The position numbers were made by a program, and so were the translations under genes. DNA of 64,000 bases from Synaphobranchus kaupii (taxonomy: Eukaryota > Chordata > Actinopteri > Anguilliformes > Synaphobranchidae), in the NCBI GenBank assembly GCA_029718625.1, contig CM056387.1:33550105-33614104 (forward strand), in the 5' to 3' direction. A model generated the notes under the pieces. It had not been told where the DNA came from, made no database searches, and worked only from the letters and a program-made list of their open reading frames with translations. Shown here piece after piece: positions 12,479-25,201 of this stretch; within the stretch, counting starts at the first letter, position 1; each line of letters starts with the position of its first letter.

Positions 12479-13643
12479 TTTTTTGATTTTGAAGATGGCA
12501 ACACTGTCAGAATATTTTATTGTTCATTCTATAGAGTCAGGGGGAAATCACTGTCACATTGTAAGTTTGTGGGGGGGAAAAAAAGATCAGTCCTCCTGCT
12601 TTTCCTTACCTCCGCTGAAACAATCCCCCACCCAGACCCAACCCCGCCACTCCCCTACAATATACCAATCCAAAGTGTTAAAACTCAGGATTGTAGCTCT
12701 ATTTTAGCATTACGTTCTATAGCAGTTAAAAGCACATAAGTGCGTTGCGTGTACCTGAGCCCTCTCTCTTTAGCTGAATGCACTGTAATTAAGCACAAGC
12801 AGCAGGAGAGGAAGGGCAGCCTGAGAGGGCTCAGCAGAGCCTTATAAAAGTGGAACAAGGAAAGCATTTAGTCTTTAAAGGTGATCCTCCGATCTCTGTG
12901 CCGATTTCAGGTGGTCTAATCCGTGTTTTTTTATTATTATTTATTTATTCTTTAGGGCACTTTTCAGTGTAAATCAGCAAAATTCGAGTGCAGTGTAAAT
13001 TATGCAAATAAAAAATAAATAAATAAAACACAGCAACGAAAAGAACCAAAAGACAAAGCATTGCAGGCGATGAGATTTTATTGAGAGTCATTAAAGCCGT
13101 GCTGGCGCTTCACTCGCTTTGCTCTGTCTGTGTGTTTACCTTTATGATTGCAATCACAATTTCCTCATCTGATTCTGTGTGAAGGTGGACACAGGCTTCA
13201 GTATGCAAATGAATCCATCAAAAGCACTAAACCAAGAAGAACACTGACTATGATTAGGGAAGATTCCACGGGCCATTGAGCCGTAATGGCGCTTTGTGCT
13301 TAACTTTGACTAATCCATTTAAGTACGTACTCAAAGTAAATATTTAGATATTTGTAATATTTATTTATGTCTTTACTTTCAAAATGTATACAACACTTAA
13401 ATTAATGACACAAGGTTAAGGTGAAAGTCCCAGGGCTCAGTGGACCTGCCTGCATGTTTTAAATCACATTCTCTTTGTCTAACGCTTCTCTTTCCTCCCT
13501 CTTTTAGCAAGGTTCCATTTTGGCTCTATTTCTGCATATTGTTTTTGGTAGCATTATAACTGTCATTCTTGGCATTGTAACTACTGGGATTGATATGTCT
13601 GAACACTTTCATTCAGCTTTTACCTGCTTCTCCATGAAACTTT

Positions 13644-13870
13644 GAACTGTCTCTGTTATCATCTCTCAGAAAATAACTCAGTTTTTCTCATTACATATTA
13701 AAAGAAGATTGGGCCTTTCCCATTGCAAAAGGATCAATCAACTACTTACTGTAATTTCAGCGTGCCCCCCCCGCCCCCCCCCCCCCCCCCCCCCCCTTCA
13801 TTGACCACACCCCTTTTAGAACTAGCCTATCAGAATGACTTATCATACTGCTCTGGTCTGCTTTACCCTC
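13644..13870 (+). repeat. Local duplication, copy 2, with poly-C
   Basis: Second copy of the segment at 12341. A C-rich run (13765-13796, one G) and about 54 further bases lie between the shared blocks. The copy ends about 600 bases before the splice-site-2 microexon. Either copy 1 lost the intervening bases or copy 2 gained them. Confidence 0.88.
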
Positions 13871-14467
13871 CCCATCCATTTCCTTCCCACTCCACTCTAA
13901 GCCCTGCCCCTCCCCCCCCCCCACTCCCCTCCCCACTGAAGCCCTTCTTATGTGAAAGTTGATTTGCTAACACTTGTCTTTTACTAACAAAATGCTTCAG
14001 AATGTTCAAGTTTTTTCCTTTTTTCAAACTATCTCCTTTTTTTTATTTTGAAAAAAACTAACATTGTCCTCATTCACGGAATGTGAGCCATCCGTCGTTT
14101 TTTTCTACTTGCGTACATACTAACCAAAATGACAGTGCTGGTTTGGTTTTTCCCAACGCGTTTTAATTTGTGCAGATAGATATAAAAAATGTATTCCCAA
14201 TTATTTATTTATTTCTTTATTTGGATTACATGCATAATTTGGAACTAAAACAAACAAAACAAACATACATTTATTTATTTATTTATTTAAGAGGATTGAT
14301 TGGTTGGTTTCTTATCGCCTTTTCACAAACATTCCTGTTTGTGCAACTTGAGGGCTAGATTTGGGTCGTTTTTCTTTTTTTTTTTTTCAGGTATCGTGCC
14401 CATTATTGAGTTCACAGTTTGTCCTCTTTTTTGTTTTCCTTTCTCCCTCCCCTGTTTTCTCCCAAAG

Positions 14468-14512
14468 CACGCAGGCATTGGACACGCTATGGTAAACAAA
14501 CTGCATTATATG
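14468..14512 (+). CDS. nrxn2: Neurexin splice-site-2 (SS2) microexon
   Basis: Alternative microexon of the second LNS domain. The acceptor CCCAAAG precedes 14468. The long form encodes HAGIGHAM plus VNKLHYM. The short form ends after HAGIGHAM at 14491 with donor GTAAAC. The long form ends at 14512 with donor GTAGAT. Mammalian neurexins use the same two nested donors to give 8- or 15-residue inserts at SS2, or skip the exon. The insert lies in a loop of LNS2 and tunes ligand binding (family knowledge). Phase 0 fits the end of the exon at 3982. Read-through past 14512 meets a stop eight codons on, so that part is intronic. The next LNS2 exon was not recognised in this window. Confidence 0.93.
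14492..14497 (+). promoter_or_regulatory. nrxn2: Alternative 5' splice site, short SS2 form
   Basis: GTAAAC follows ATG at 14489-14491. Use of this donor gives the 24-nt, 8-residue insert. If it is skipped, the same bases are read as Val-Asn of the long insert. Confidence 0.85.
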
Positions 14513-14518
14513 GTAGAT
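14513..14518 (+). promoter_or_regulatory. nrxn2: 5' splice site, long SS2 form
   Basis: GTAGAT follows ATG at 14510-14512 and gives the 45-nt, 15-residue insert. A CU-rich stretch at about 14549-14588 (GTTTCTTCTCTCTGTTTTTC) lies just downstream, a plausible binding site for polypyrimidine-tract-binding or related splicing factors (inference). Confidence 0.8.
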
Positions 14519-16055
14519 ATTATTCTAATTGTCTAGTTTGGTTTGCCCTGGGTTTCTTCTCTCTGTTTTTCTTCTGTTTTTGCTTTTTAATGTAAAAAAA
14601 AAAAAACAAAGCAAGAATACAAGCTCATCAATTCCAAGGTGCCTAGCAGAATATTCATTTCAATTATTAATTTTTAATGTTTGTCTTTCCCTTAATTTCT
14701 GTTGAGTATGTTTACTCTTCACCGCAGAGCCCCCCTCCCCCCCTCCCCACCTCCTCCAACCAAATCAAAACAAAACAAACGAATTATAAGCAAAGTTAGT
14801 CCCTTCATCCAATCAACAAACAAAATAGAAATACACAATAATTCTTTATGAAGAAGAATAAGACCTTTTATTTTCCATTTTATTTTGTTATATTGATGTT
14901 TGCTGTCCCAATGGTATTTTTCCACAAACTCTATATCCGTATGAAGAAATAAAGAATAATGTCACATTAAAGATAACAAACATTAAATGGATCGATATGT
15001 TTTTAAAAAAAACAACTTATCACTGTTTTATTTTTTTTCTCGCTTTGAATTGTATTTGTTACTTTCTCTAGAAGTCAGCAAACACAGTGGACACCAGGAA
15101 CTATAAATAAATTATGAATATGTGTCTTTATTAAGTCCAGCGACAGGCAATAGGAGTGTGTAATATCACTAACATACTTTTTTTTTGTTTTTTTATTACA
15201 CCACATATAACACTGTTATATCCAATATCATACTGTAGCCTGTATTTTAGCTACTGCACATCCAGCACAATTCACAAAAGAGATAAATAAGAAATACATC
15301 CATACAAAATACAAAGGAAAGGCCAACATATTGGTTAATTGTATGGCATACTGGAGTAAATGTATTCTCATATTGTGAAAATAGATATTAATTCAAACAG
15401 ATCTTAACATGCTCAATTTAAAAAAATGTAATTCTCTAAAAACACAAACAATTACTAATTACTGGGTCATAATATACAGAGGTAAGAGTACATTTGTTTT
15501 GCCATTTGTGGTCAACCACATTCAAATTAAAATGTGCAGAGCTCATAAAACAACAACAACAATAGTCTCGTCTTTATATGTGTAAGCTAGCTATGTGCAA
15601 ATATACTGGCATCTTACACATATACAGACTAGACTAGAAAGGAAAAGAACAGCACCCATGAACTAGGCCTGGTAGTGGTTTCTTTTTCTTGCATTCATTG
15701 CGTTTTTTTATACGGTGAAATCTTTAAATAATCTAGTCACGCAACATACCATTGGAAAGTGTTAAAACCTATGATTCTAGCACTATAAACTATTTTACAA
15801 TCCCAGTGTTATACATCGGTTCTTTATTTTGTAGCATGACACGAAACAGGCTCAATCAAAACGACAAGTCCATATGTTCTATGCGTTCTACGGAAATCCA
15901 CAGACGAATAATAATAAAGTCGGTATCCTTATCCTGGCAAAAATAAGAGAGAAAAGAAAAGTACACTTCCACTGTGCTTGAGCTTCTGTTACATTGTTTA
16001 CTGTTTATTGGATTGTTTTTATTTTATAAAAATAAAAAAAATAAAAAATATTTCA

Positions 16056-16130
16056 CCGACGAGCCAAGTTGGGCTGAATGGCCTGTTGCCGTCAAACCCT
16101 TTTTTATGTTTTATGTTTATGTTTATGTTT
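16056..16130 (+). mobile_element. Retroposon 3' tail fragment
   Basis: GAGCCAAGTTGGGCTGAATG followed by GCCTGTTGCCGTC and then a TTTATG-type simple tail (TTATGTTTTATGTTTATG). A GGGC(T/C)GAATGGCCTGTT block with a short-unit tail is a common 3' end of fish SINE/LINE copies. The body is not recognisable. Confidence 0.5.
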
Positions 16131-17255
16131 CAGTAATACTTAGAGTAATTCGGACTCTTGGAAAACAAACTCCCAAGGGTTACATTCTAGAAGAGACCAG
16201 AATTGTGCCTATAGTCAAAGGGGTTCAAGAACAGTAATCATTTTATTTCCGGGCTTGTGTTCAAAAAAGGTGGTGCCAGAGAACGTGGTGCCATGCCTTG
16301 TAGCGCTGTATAACAGAAGTAGGTTTAATAAAGGAAATCAAATAGAATTGGGACTGCAGGTAAATTTGCATTTTCTATTTGTGGGAATGTGTCAGATATC
16401 AGAATGAGCTAATTTAATTATATATGGGTGATCCCAGGACGGATCACTCATTTAAGATATGTGGATGTGAGAGTACTACAGTCCTGCATATCTGAGAGTA
16501 TGTAAAATTAACTTATTAATAATTAATAGTGACAAGGCATTCCACTCCCCAGGAAAAACTTAATTTTACTTAATTTGTGTTAATATCTTTTTTTTAACTT
16601 GTTCTAATCATTATGTCCAACCTCATGCCGCACGTATAATGAATAGCATTTTGATAGCATTTCCTTCATAATTTGTATGGACTTTGTATGGAATTTATTT
16701 AATGGCCACATGTGTCTGCACTTGATTGCAGAGCTGGCGATTTGCAATTGTCTTCTGAAATGCTCCAAAAATAGAGAGTAAATTATGGAATCTCACGCAC
16801 ACTTTCCCTGAAATAAGCCCTGGCTATCCAGCTCTCTACATAACATATAGCAAAGATGCAGCGCGGGCGCTTTTTTTCAAATAATTTAGACATTTTTGTC
16901 ATTCTCCATGGTATTGTGGTGCTGACCGTTAACGGGCACTCTTCCTAAACACCGGGATTATAGCTGCGCTCACAGCTCTTGATTTAGAGTTTGAGTCCCT
17001 CACCATCTAAAACAAGTCTCAAACACCGCCTGCCCCCATTAACACTGCCTGGCTGATTGATGGCTTTGATGGGACTGTGATTTAGGGAATTGGCGGGTCA
17101 GGACTGCCTTTTAATCAAACGCCACTGACTGTGTTTTATGCTCAGTAAAGCACAGAGGCCTCGTCCTCACAGGTCTAGCTAACGCTAGGTATACAGACGC
17201 TATAAAGAGGTTAAAAAGGAGCCTTCTCTGGCTGAGCCAAACACAGGCTTTTCAC

Positions 17256-17280
17256 TATTATTATTATTATTATTATTATT
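17256..17280. repeat. (ATT)n microsatellite
   Basis: About eight ATT units. Confidence 0.9.
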
Positions 17281-18498
17281 AGTCGCAGTACTCTAATACA
17301 CAGCATCTCAAATAAATATGGTTTGTGTCAATAAGTACAAGGCAGAGGACAACCACAGGAAGTGGCATATCACTGACTGAAGATCAGGATTAAAACACTG
17401 ACACAACTAGTCAACATGCAACCACAGCAATGATATGCCATCGTATGATAATAAAAGCGTAATGCCTTCACATTATATAGATATAGGAAGTAGCATTGTT
17501 CTACAAACTAACACAGTTTTACCTTGCATTAAGGTCACATGGTGTCTAGATAAACACGTAAATATACATTATCCTCTCTACGGTTTGGTTTGACAGTAAA
17601 GACCGAAGGAGCATATAAGACCAAAGGCATAAAAAACGGTGAACGTGATTCAAGATTAATTCTCATAGTGAACTCAGCCAATGGAAAGGGTTTAGCTATT
17701 TTAGAATTAGAATTTACTTGCCCGTTTGGCATGAGAGTCTAAAGTAGTTCAATAAATCTGATGGAGGGGTCTGTTTCCAATGGAAGCATTGCTTTTGGTT
17801 CTCCTTCACAACTCAGTTTAGCTCAGTGAGTGCTGGGGGCCCAAAAATCTTCCCAGCCAGTGAAAAGTTTTTTTACAATTATTATTATTATTATTTTTTT
17901 TATGGCTGAGCTCCGCCCTCTTGTTTACGTCAAATGTCTCCATCTCATCAGTGCTCTGTAACTCCTCCTCTTCGTGCCTGTCGCTGGACCCAATGGCAAA
18001 GGGGTGTCTACACTCTGCCCACCCCACTGCCCCCCCTACTTTTCTCCAGACATGTAACAAGTTCACTGGATACATCTGAACTGTGTATAGTCCACTGTCT
18101 CCATCAACACTAACACTATCTCACTTTACTCCTGGTATCACCCCCCGCATGCTACAGTTTTTCTTTATTTCTTTTAATAGTTATAATTTATATTTTATTA
18201 CACTTTTTTGTATATATGTATGTGCATATGTGCATGGCATATATGCTGCATACATATATATATATAATTGTTTTGTTTATATTATTCCCAAGAAGGATAC
18301 TGAACTTATTTTTTTTAATTTTTTTTTATGGATCTCAAAAGTAACTTACTAAAAACAAGCAATAACCCCCACGCCCCAACGTACTAATGAAGAGAACATA
18401 ACAATAAGACACATTTTTGGAGAGGAATGGAGGGGGGCGGGACAGTGGTTTTAATTTTCTAAAAGAATGGAGGAGTGGGGACAGAAGCAAGGTACCGG

Positions 18499-20165
18499 TT
18501 GGGGGAGAGAGGGCGGGTCGGTTCTGGACCAGCGGGGGTGGGGGGGAGAGAGGGCGGGTCGGTTTTGGACCAGCGGGGGGTGGGGGGAGAGAGGGTGGGT
18601 TGGTTCTGGACCAGTGGGGGTGGGGGGAGAGAGGGCGGGTCGGTTTTGGACCAGCGGGGGTGGGGGGAGAGAGGGCGGGTCGGTTCTGGACCAGCGGGGG
18701 TGGGGGGAGAGAGGGCGGGTCGGTTTTGGACCAGCGGGGGTGGGGGGGAGAGAGGGCGGGTCGGTTTTGGACCAGCGGGGGTGGGGGGGGAGAGGGCGGG
18801 TTGGTTTTGGACCAGCGGGGGTGGGGGGAGAGAGGGGCAGGTTGGTTTTGGACCAGTGGGGGTGGGGGGAGAGAGGGTGGGTTGGTTTTGGACCAGCGGG
18901 GGTGGGGGGGAGAGAGGGGTGGGTCGGTTTTGGACCAGTGGGGGGTGGGGGGGAGAGAGGGTGGGTTGGTTTTGGACCAGTGGGGGTGGGGGGAGAGAGG
19001 GCGGGTTGGTTTTGGACCAGTGGGGGTGGGGGGAGAGAGGGTGGGTCGGTTTTGGACCAGTGGGGGTGGGGGGGAGAGAGGGTGGGGTTGGTTTTGGACC
19101 AGTGGGGGGTGGGGGGGAGAGAGGGCGGGTTGGTTTTGGACCAGTGGGGGGTGGGGGGAGAGAGGGTGGGTTGGTTTTGGACAGCAGCGGGGTGGGTGGG
19201 GGGGGAGAGAGGGTGGGGTCGGTTTTGGACCAGTGGGGGTGGGGGGAGAGAGGGTGGGTTGGTTTTGGACCAGCGGGGGGTGGGGGGAGAGAGGGTGGGT
19301 TGGTTTTGGACCAGTGGGGGTGGGGGGAGAGAGGGTGGGTTGGTTCTGGACCAGTGGGGGTGGGGGGAGAGAGGGCGGGTTGGTTCTGGACCAGCGGGGG
19401 TGGGGGGAGAGAGGGCAGGTTGGTTCTGGACCAGCGGGGGTGGGGGGAGAGAGGGTGGGTCGGTTTTGGACCAGCGGGGGTGGGGGGGAGAGAGGGTGGG
19501 TCGGTTTTGGACCAGTGGGGGTGGGGGGAGAGAGGGTGGGTTGGTTCTGGACCAGTGGGGGTGGGGGGAGAGAGGGCGGGTTGGTTCTGGACCAGCGGGG
19601 GTGGGGGGAGGGGTTGGGGGAGAGAGGGCAGGTTGGTTTTGGACCAGCGGGGGGTGGGGGGAGAGAGGGCGGGTTGGTTCTGGACCAGCGGGGGTGGGGG
19701 GAGGGGTTGGGGGAGAGAGGGCGGGTTGGTTTTGGACCAGTGGGGTGGGGGGGAGGAGAGGGCGGGTTGGTTTTGGACCAGTGGGGGTGGGGGGAGAGAG
19801 GGCAGGTTGGTTTTGGACCAGCGGGGGTGGGGGGAGAGAGGGCAGGTTGGTTTTGGACCAGTGGGGGTGGGGGGAGAGAGGGCGGGGTTGGTTCTGGACC
19901 AGCGGGGGTGGGGGGAGAGAGGGCAGGTTGGTTTTGGACCAGCGGGGGTGGGGGGAGAGAGGGCAGGTTGGTGTTGGACCAGTGGGGGTGGGGGGAGAGA
20001 GGGCGGGTTGGTTCTGGACCAGCGGGGGTGGGGGGAGGGGTTGGGGGAGAGAGGGCGGGTTGGTTTTGGACCAGTGGGGGTGGGGGGAGAGAGGGCGGGT
20101 TGGTTTTGGACCAGTGGGGGTGGGGGGGGGGAGAGAGGGTGGGTTGGTTTTTGGACCAGCGGGCG
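18499..20165 (+). repeat. G-rich 40-bp minisatellite, about 41 copies
   Basis: Tandem array of a 40-bp unit containing GTTGGTTTTGGACCAGCGGG and GGTGGGGGGAGAGAGGGCGG. Copies vary by C/T changes and in the number of G. The G-richness lies on the + strand, which is the non-template strand for nrxn2. Each unit holds four or more G-runs of three or more bases with short loops, fitting the usual G-quadruplex pattern. No stop codon arises in most frames, so four overlapping frames of about 575-635 codons stay open on both strands. These are repeat artefacts. Confidence 0.96.
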
Positions 20166-20556
20166 GAGAGCGACAGCGGGCTGTTTTTGCAAATTAGCAA
20201 TTTGTGGGTTAAGCACAGTTTCTTACCCGCTATACCACATTCAGTGGTAAGTACTGTATTATGTACGCCGCAGGAAGTTTGTGGATTTATGGGTAGAAAA
20301 TTGCAGGCATGTTCGTTAAGATGACAGGGAGGTGGTGGTCCCTACACTTGAAGTAGCAATCGTCCCTGAAAGAGTTGCACTGGCATGACTAATCTATTCA
20401 TTAAAATATTAATATATGACATAAATGCTCCTCCATTCAATGTTGAAAATAAAAAATACCTGACCCCCCTCCCACCTAGCCCCTCCTCCATTCTACTTCC
20501 CATTACACTCCTTCCCCGCCCCCCCCTGCCCCACCCCCCACCAGCAGTTTCCATAA
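20166..20556. other. Unannotated sequence before the assembly gap
   Basis: About 390 bases with C-rich stretches near the gap (CCCCGCCCCCCCCTGCCCCA type). No gene or element recognised. Confidence 0.6.
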
Positions 20557-21056
20557 NNNNNNNNNNNNNNNNNNNNNNNNNNNNNNNNNNNNNNNNNNNN
20601 NNNNNNNNNNNNNNNNNNNNNNNNNNNNNNNNNNNNNNNNNNNNNNNNNNNNNNNNNNNNNNNNNNNNNNNNNNNNNNNNNNNNNNNNNNNNNNNNNNNN
20701 NNNNNNNNNNNNNNNNNNNNNNNNNNNNNNNNNNNNNNNNNNNNNNNNNNNNNNNNNNNNNNNNNNNNNNNNNNNNNNNNNNNNNNNNNNNNNNNNNNNN
20801 NNNNNNNNNNNNNNNNNNNNNNNNNNNNNNNNNNNNNNNNNNNNNNNNNNNNNNNNNNNNNNNNNNNNNNNNNNNNNNNNNNNNNNNNNNNNNNNNNNNN
20901 NNNNNNNNNNNNNNNNNNNNNNNNNNNNNNNNNNNNNNNNNNNNNNNNNNNNNNNNNNNNNNNNNNNNNNNNNNNNNNNNNNNNNNNNNNNNNNNNNNNN
21001 NNNNNNNNNNNNNNNNNNNNNNNNNNNNNNNNNNNNNNNNNNNNNNNNNNNNNNNN
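20557..21056. other. Assembly gap of 500 N
   Basis: Exactly 500 consecutive N, typical of a fixed-size scaffold placeholder, so the true distance is unknown. The long X-filled frames through it are meaningless. The gap coincides with the left end of the satellite array, so the number of satellite copies and the join itself are uncertain. Confidence 0.98.
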
Positions 21057-24000
21057 TTTAAGACATTTATGATGAAAAATGTATTTTCTGGAAAAAAGAA
21101 AAAACATAAGACTATATATAGTCTTATGTCCAAAAATGGTCAAAAAAATTAAAATGCCAGTTTTTGATTCCCAATGTATAGGAAATCATCTTTACTTTAT
21201 AACTGCAATGAAATATGTGAAAAATAATCAGTTTTAAGACATTTATGATGAAAAATTTATTTTCGGTTGAATTAAAAAACATAAGACTTTATATAGTCTT
21301 ATGTCCAAAAAGGGGCAAAAATGGTCAAAAAAAAATTTACATGCCATTTTTTGATTCAATGTATAGGAAATTATCTTACTTAATAACTGCGGTGAAATAT
21401 GTGAAAAATAATCCGTTTTAAGACATTTATGATGAAAAATGTATTTTCTGGAAAAAAGAAAAAACATAAGACTATATATAGTCTTATGGTCCAAAAATGG
21501 TCAAAAAAATTAAATGCCAGTTTTTGATTCCAATGTATAGGAAATCATCTTTACTTTATAACTGCAATGAAATATGTGAAAAATTAATCAGTTTTAAGAC
21601 ATTTATGATGAAAAATTTATTTTCGGTTGAATTAAAAAACATAAGACTATAGTCTTATGTCCAAAAAGGGCCAAAATGGTCAAAAAAATGTAAATGCCAT
21701 TTTGTGATTCCAATGTATAGGAAATTATGTTTACTTAATAACTGCGGTGAAATAAGTAAAAGATAATGAGTTTTAAGACATTAATGATGAAAAATGTGTT
21801 TTGGGAAAAAAATGAAAAAACATAAGACTATAGTCTTATGTCCAAAAAGGGCCAAAATGGTCTAAAAAAAATTTACATGCCATTTTTTGATTCCAATGTA
21901 TAGGAAAATTATCTTACTTAATAACTGCAGTGAAATATGTGAAAAATAATCAGTTTTAAGACATTTATGATGAAAAATGTATTTTTCGGTTGAATTAAAA
22001 AACATAAGACTATAGTCTTATGTCCAAAAAAGGGCCAAAATGGTCATAAAAATTCAAATGCCCATTTTTTGATTCCAATGTAAAGGAAATTATCTTTATT
22101 TAATAACTGCGGTGAAATAAGTAAAAAATAATGAGTTTTAAGACATTTATGATGAAAAATGTGTTTTGGGGAAAATTAAAAAACATAAGTCATATGTCCA
22201 AAAAGGGCCAAAATGGTCAAAAACATTCAATTGCCATTTTTTTGATTCCAATGTATAGGAAATTATATTTACTTAATAACTGCGGTGAAATAAATAAAAG
22301 ATAATGAGTTTTAAGACATTTATGATGAAAGATGTGTTTTGGGAAAAATTAAAAAACATAAGGCTATAGTCTTATGTCCAAAAAGAGCCAAAAATGGTCA
22401 AAAAAAATTTACATGCCATTTTTTTGATTCCAATGTATAGGAAATTATCTTTACTTAATAACTGCGGTGAAATATGTGAAAAATAATCAGTTTTAAGACA
22501 TTTATGATGAAAAATGTGTTTTCGGGAAAAATAAAAAACATAAGGACTATAGTCCTTATGTCCAAAAGGCCAAAATGGTCAAAAAAGATTTTTATGCCAG
22601 TTTTTGATTATCAAAGTATATGAAATTATCTCTATTTAATAATTGCGGTGAAATATGTGAAAAATAATCAGTTTTTAGACATTTATGATGCAAAGATGTG
22701 TTTTGGGAAAAATTAAAAAACATAAGGCTATAGTCTTATGTCCAAAAAGGGCCAAAATGGTCAATAAAAAATGTACATGCCATTTTTTGATTCCAATGTA
22801 AAGGAAATTATCATTTACTTAATAACTGCGGTGAAATATGTGAGAAATAATCAGTTTTAAGACATTTATGATGAAAAATGTGTTTTCGGGATAAAGAAAA
22901 AACATAAGACTATAGTCTTATGTCCAAAAATGGCCAAAATGGTCAAAAAAATTAAAATGCCAGTTTTTGATTCCAATGTATAGGAAATCATCTTTACTTC
23001 ATAACTGCGGTGAAATATGTGAAAAATAATGAGTTTTAAGACATTTATGATGAAAAAATGTGTTTTGGGAAAAATGAAAAAAACATAAGACTATAGTCTT
23101 ATGTTCAAAAAGGGCCAAAAGTGGTCAAAAAAATTTAAATGCCAGTTTTTGATTCCAAAGTATAGGAAATGATCTCTATTAATAATTGCGGTTGAAATAT
23201 GTGAAAAAATTATCAGTTTTTAAGAAATTTATGATGAAAAATGTGTTTTGGGGAAAATGAAAAAAACATAAGACTATATATAGTCTTATGTCCAAAAATG
23301 GTCAAAAAAATTAAATGCCAGTTTTTGATTCCAATGTATAGGAAATCATCTTTACTTTATAACTGCAATGAAATATGTGAAAAATAATCAGTTTTAAGAC
23401 ATTTATGATGAAAATTTATTTTCGGTTGAATTAAAAAACATAAGGACTATAGTCTTATGTCTCAAAAAGGGCCAAAATGGTCAAAAAAAATTTACATGCC
23501 ATTTTTTGATTCCAATGTATAGGAAATTATCTTTACTTAATAACTGCGGTGAAATATGTGAAAAATTAATCCGTTTTAAGACATTTTATGATGAAAAATG
23601 TATTTTCTGGAAAAAGAAAAAACATAAGACTATATATAGTCTTATGTCCAAAAATGGTCAAAAAAATTAAAATGCCAGTTTTTGATTCCAATGTATAGGA
23701 AATCATCTTTACTTTATAACTGCAATGAAATATGTGAAAAATAATCAGTTTTAAGACATTTATGATGAAAAATTTATTTTCGGTTGAATTAAAAAACATA
23801 AGACTATATATAGTCTTATGTCCAAAAAGGGCCAAAATGGTCAAAAAAATGTAAATGCCATTTTGTGATTCCAATGTATAGGAAATTATGTTTACTTAAA
23901 TAACTGCGGTGAAATAAGTAAAAGATAATGAGTTTTAAGACATTTATGATGAAAAATGTGTTTTGGGAAAAATGAAAAACATAAGACTATAGTCTTAATG

Positions 24001-25201
24001 TCCAAAAAGGGCCCAAAATGGTCTAAAAAATTTACATGCCATTTTTTTGATTCCAATGTATAGGAAATTATCTTTACTTAATAACTGCAGTGAAATATGT
24101 GAAAAATAATCAGTTTTAAGTACATTTATGATGAAAAATGTATTTTCGGTTGAATTAAAAAACATAAGACTATAGTCTTATGTCCAAAAAGGGCCAAAAT
24201 GGTCATAAAAATTCAAATGCCATTTTTTTGATTCCAATGTAAAGGAAATTATCTTTATTTAATAACTGCGGTGAAATAAGTAAAAAATAATGAGGTTTTT
24301 AAGACATTTATGATGAAAAATGTGTTTTGGGGAAAATTAAAAAACATAAGTCATATGTCCAAAAAGGGCCAAAATGGTCAAAAACATTCAATTGCCATTT
24401 TTTGATTCCAATGTATAGGAAATTATATTTACTTAATAACTGCGGTGAAATAAATAAAAGATAATGAGTTTTAAGACATTTATGATGAAAGATGTGTTTT
24501 GGGAAAAATTAAAAAAACATAAGGCTATAGTCTTATGTCCAAAAAGAGCCAAAATGGTCAAAAAAAAATTTACATGCCATTTTTTGATTCCAATGTATAG
24601 GAAAATTATCTTTACCTTAATAACTGCGGTGAAATATGTGAAAAATAATCAGTTTTAAGACATTTATGATGAAAAATGTGTTTTCGGGAAAAAATAAAAA
24701 ACATAAGACTATAGTCTTATGTCCAAAAAGGCCAAAATGGTCTAAAAAAGATTTTATGCCAGTTTTTGATTACAAAGTATATGAAATTATCTCTATTTAA
24801 TAATTGCGGCTGAAATATGTGAAAAATAATCAGTTTTAAGACATTTATGATGAAAGATGTGTTTTGGGAAAAATTAAAAAACATTAAGGCTATAGTCTTA
24901 TGTCCAAAAAGGGCCAAAATGGTCAATAAAAATGTTACATGCCATTTTTTGATTCCAATGTAAAGGAAATTATCTTTACTTATAACTGCGGTGAAATATG
25001 TGAGAAATAATCAGTTTTAAGACATTTATGATGAAAAATGTGTTTTCGGGATAAAGAAAAAACATAAGACTATAGTCTTATGTCCAAAAATGGCCAAAAT
25101 GGTCCAAAAAAATTAAAATGGCAGTTTTTTATTCCAATGTATAGGGAAATCATCTTTACTTTATAACTGCGGGTGAAATATGTGAAAAATAATCCGTTTT
25201 A

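Larger units (their letters stand above)
3983..14467 (+). other. nrxn2: Intron between LNS2 exon and splice-site-2 microexon
   Basis: A 10,485-bp intron bounded by GTAGCG and CCAAAG. It holds a GA microsatellite, two 48-bp minisatellites, a MITE, poly-C runs and a local duplication, all listed separately. The stretches 3983-6576, 6649-8052, 9190-9830 and 11406-12340 show no further recognisable gene or element. Confidence 0.85.
14519..18498 (+). other. nrxn2: AT-rich intron after SS2 microexon
   Basis: About 4 kb of AT-rich DNA with poly-A/T runs and no recognisable exon. It contains a SINE/LINE-like tail at 16056-16130 and ATT trinucleotide runs at 17256-17280 and about 17880-17895. Short open frames here lack coding character. 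Confidence 0.7.

Noticed and set aside
14513..14536. Coding continuation of the SS2 exon (VDIILIV)
   Set aside because: It does not match the neurexin sequence that follows SS2 (ISVDG-type) and runs into a stop. The GTAGAT donor explains the boundary.
18335..20324. Four overlapping open frames of about 575-635 codons on both strands, Pro- or Gly-rich
   Set aside because: They coincide with the 40-bp G-rich minisatellite, whose unit lacks stops in nearly all frames. Openness on both strands and in several frames shows repeat composition rather than coding.
20342..21152. Frames of 216-263 codons composed mostly of X
   Set aside because: They span the 500-N gap and have no sequence content.
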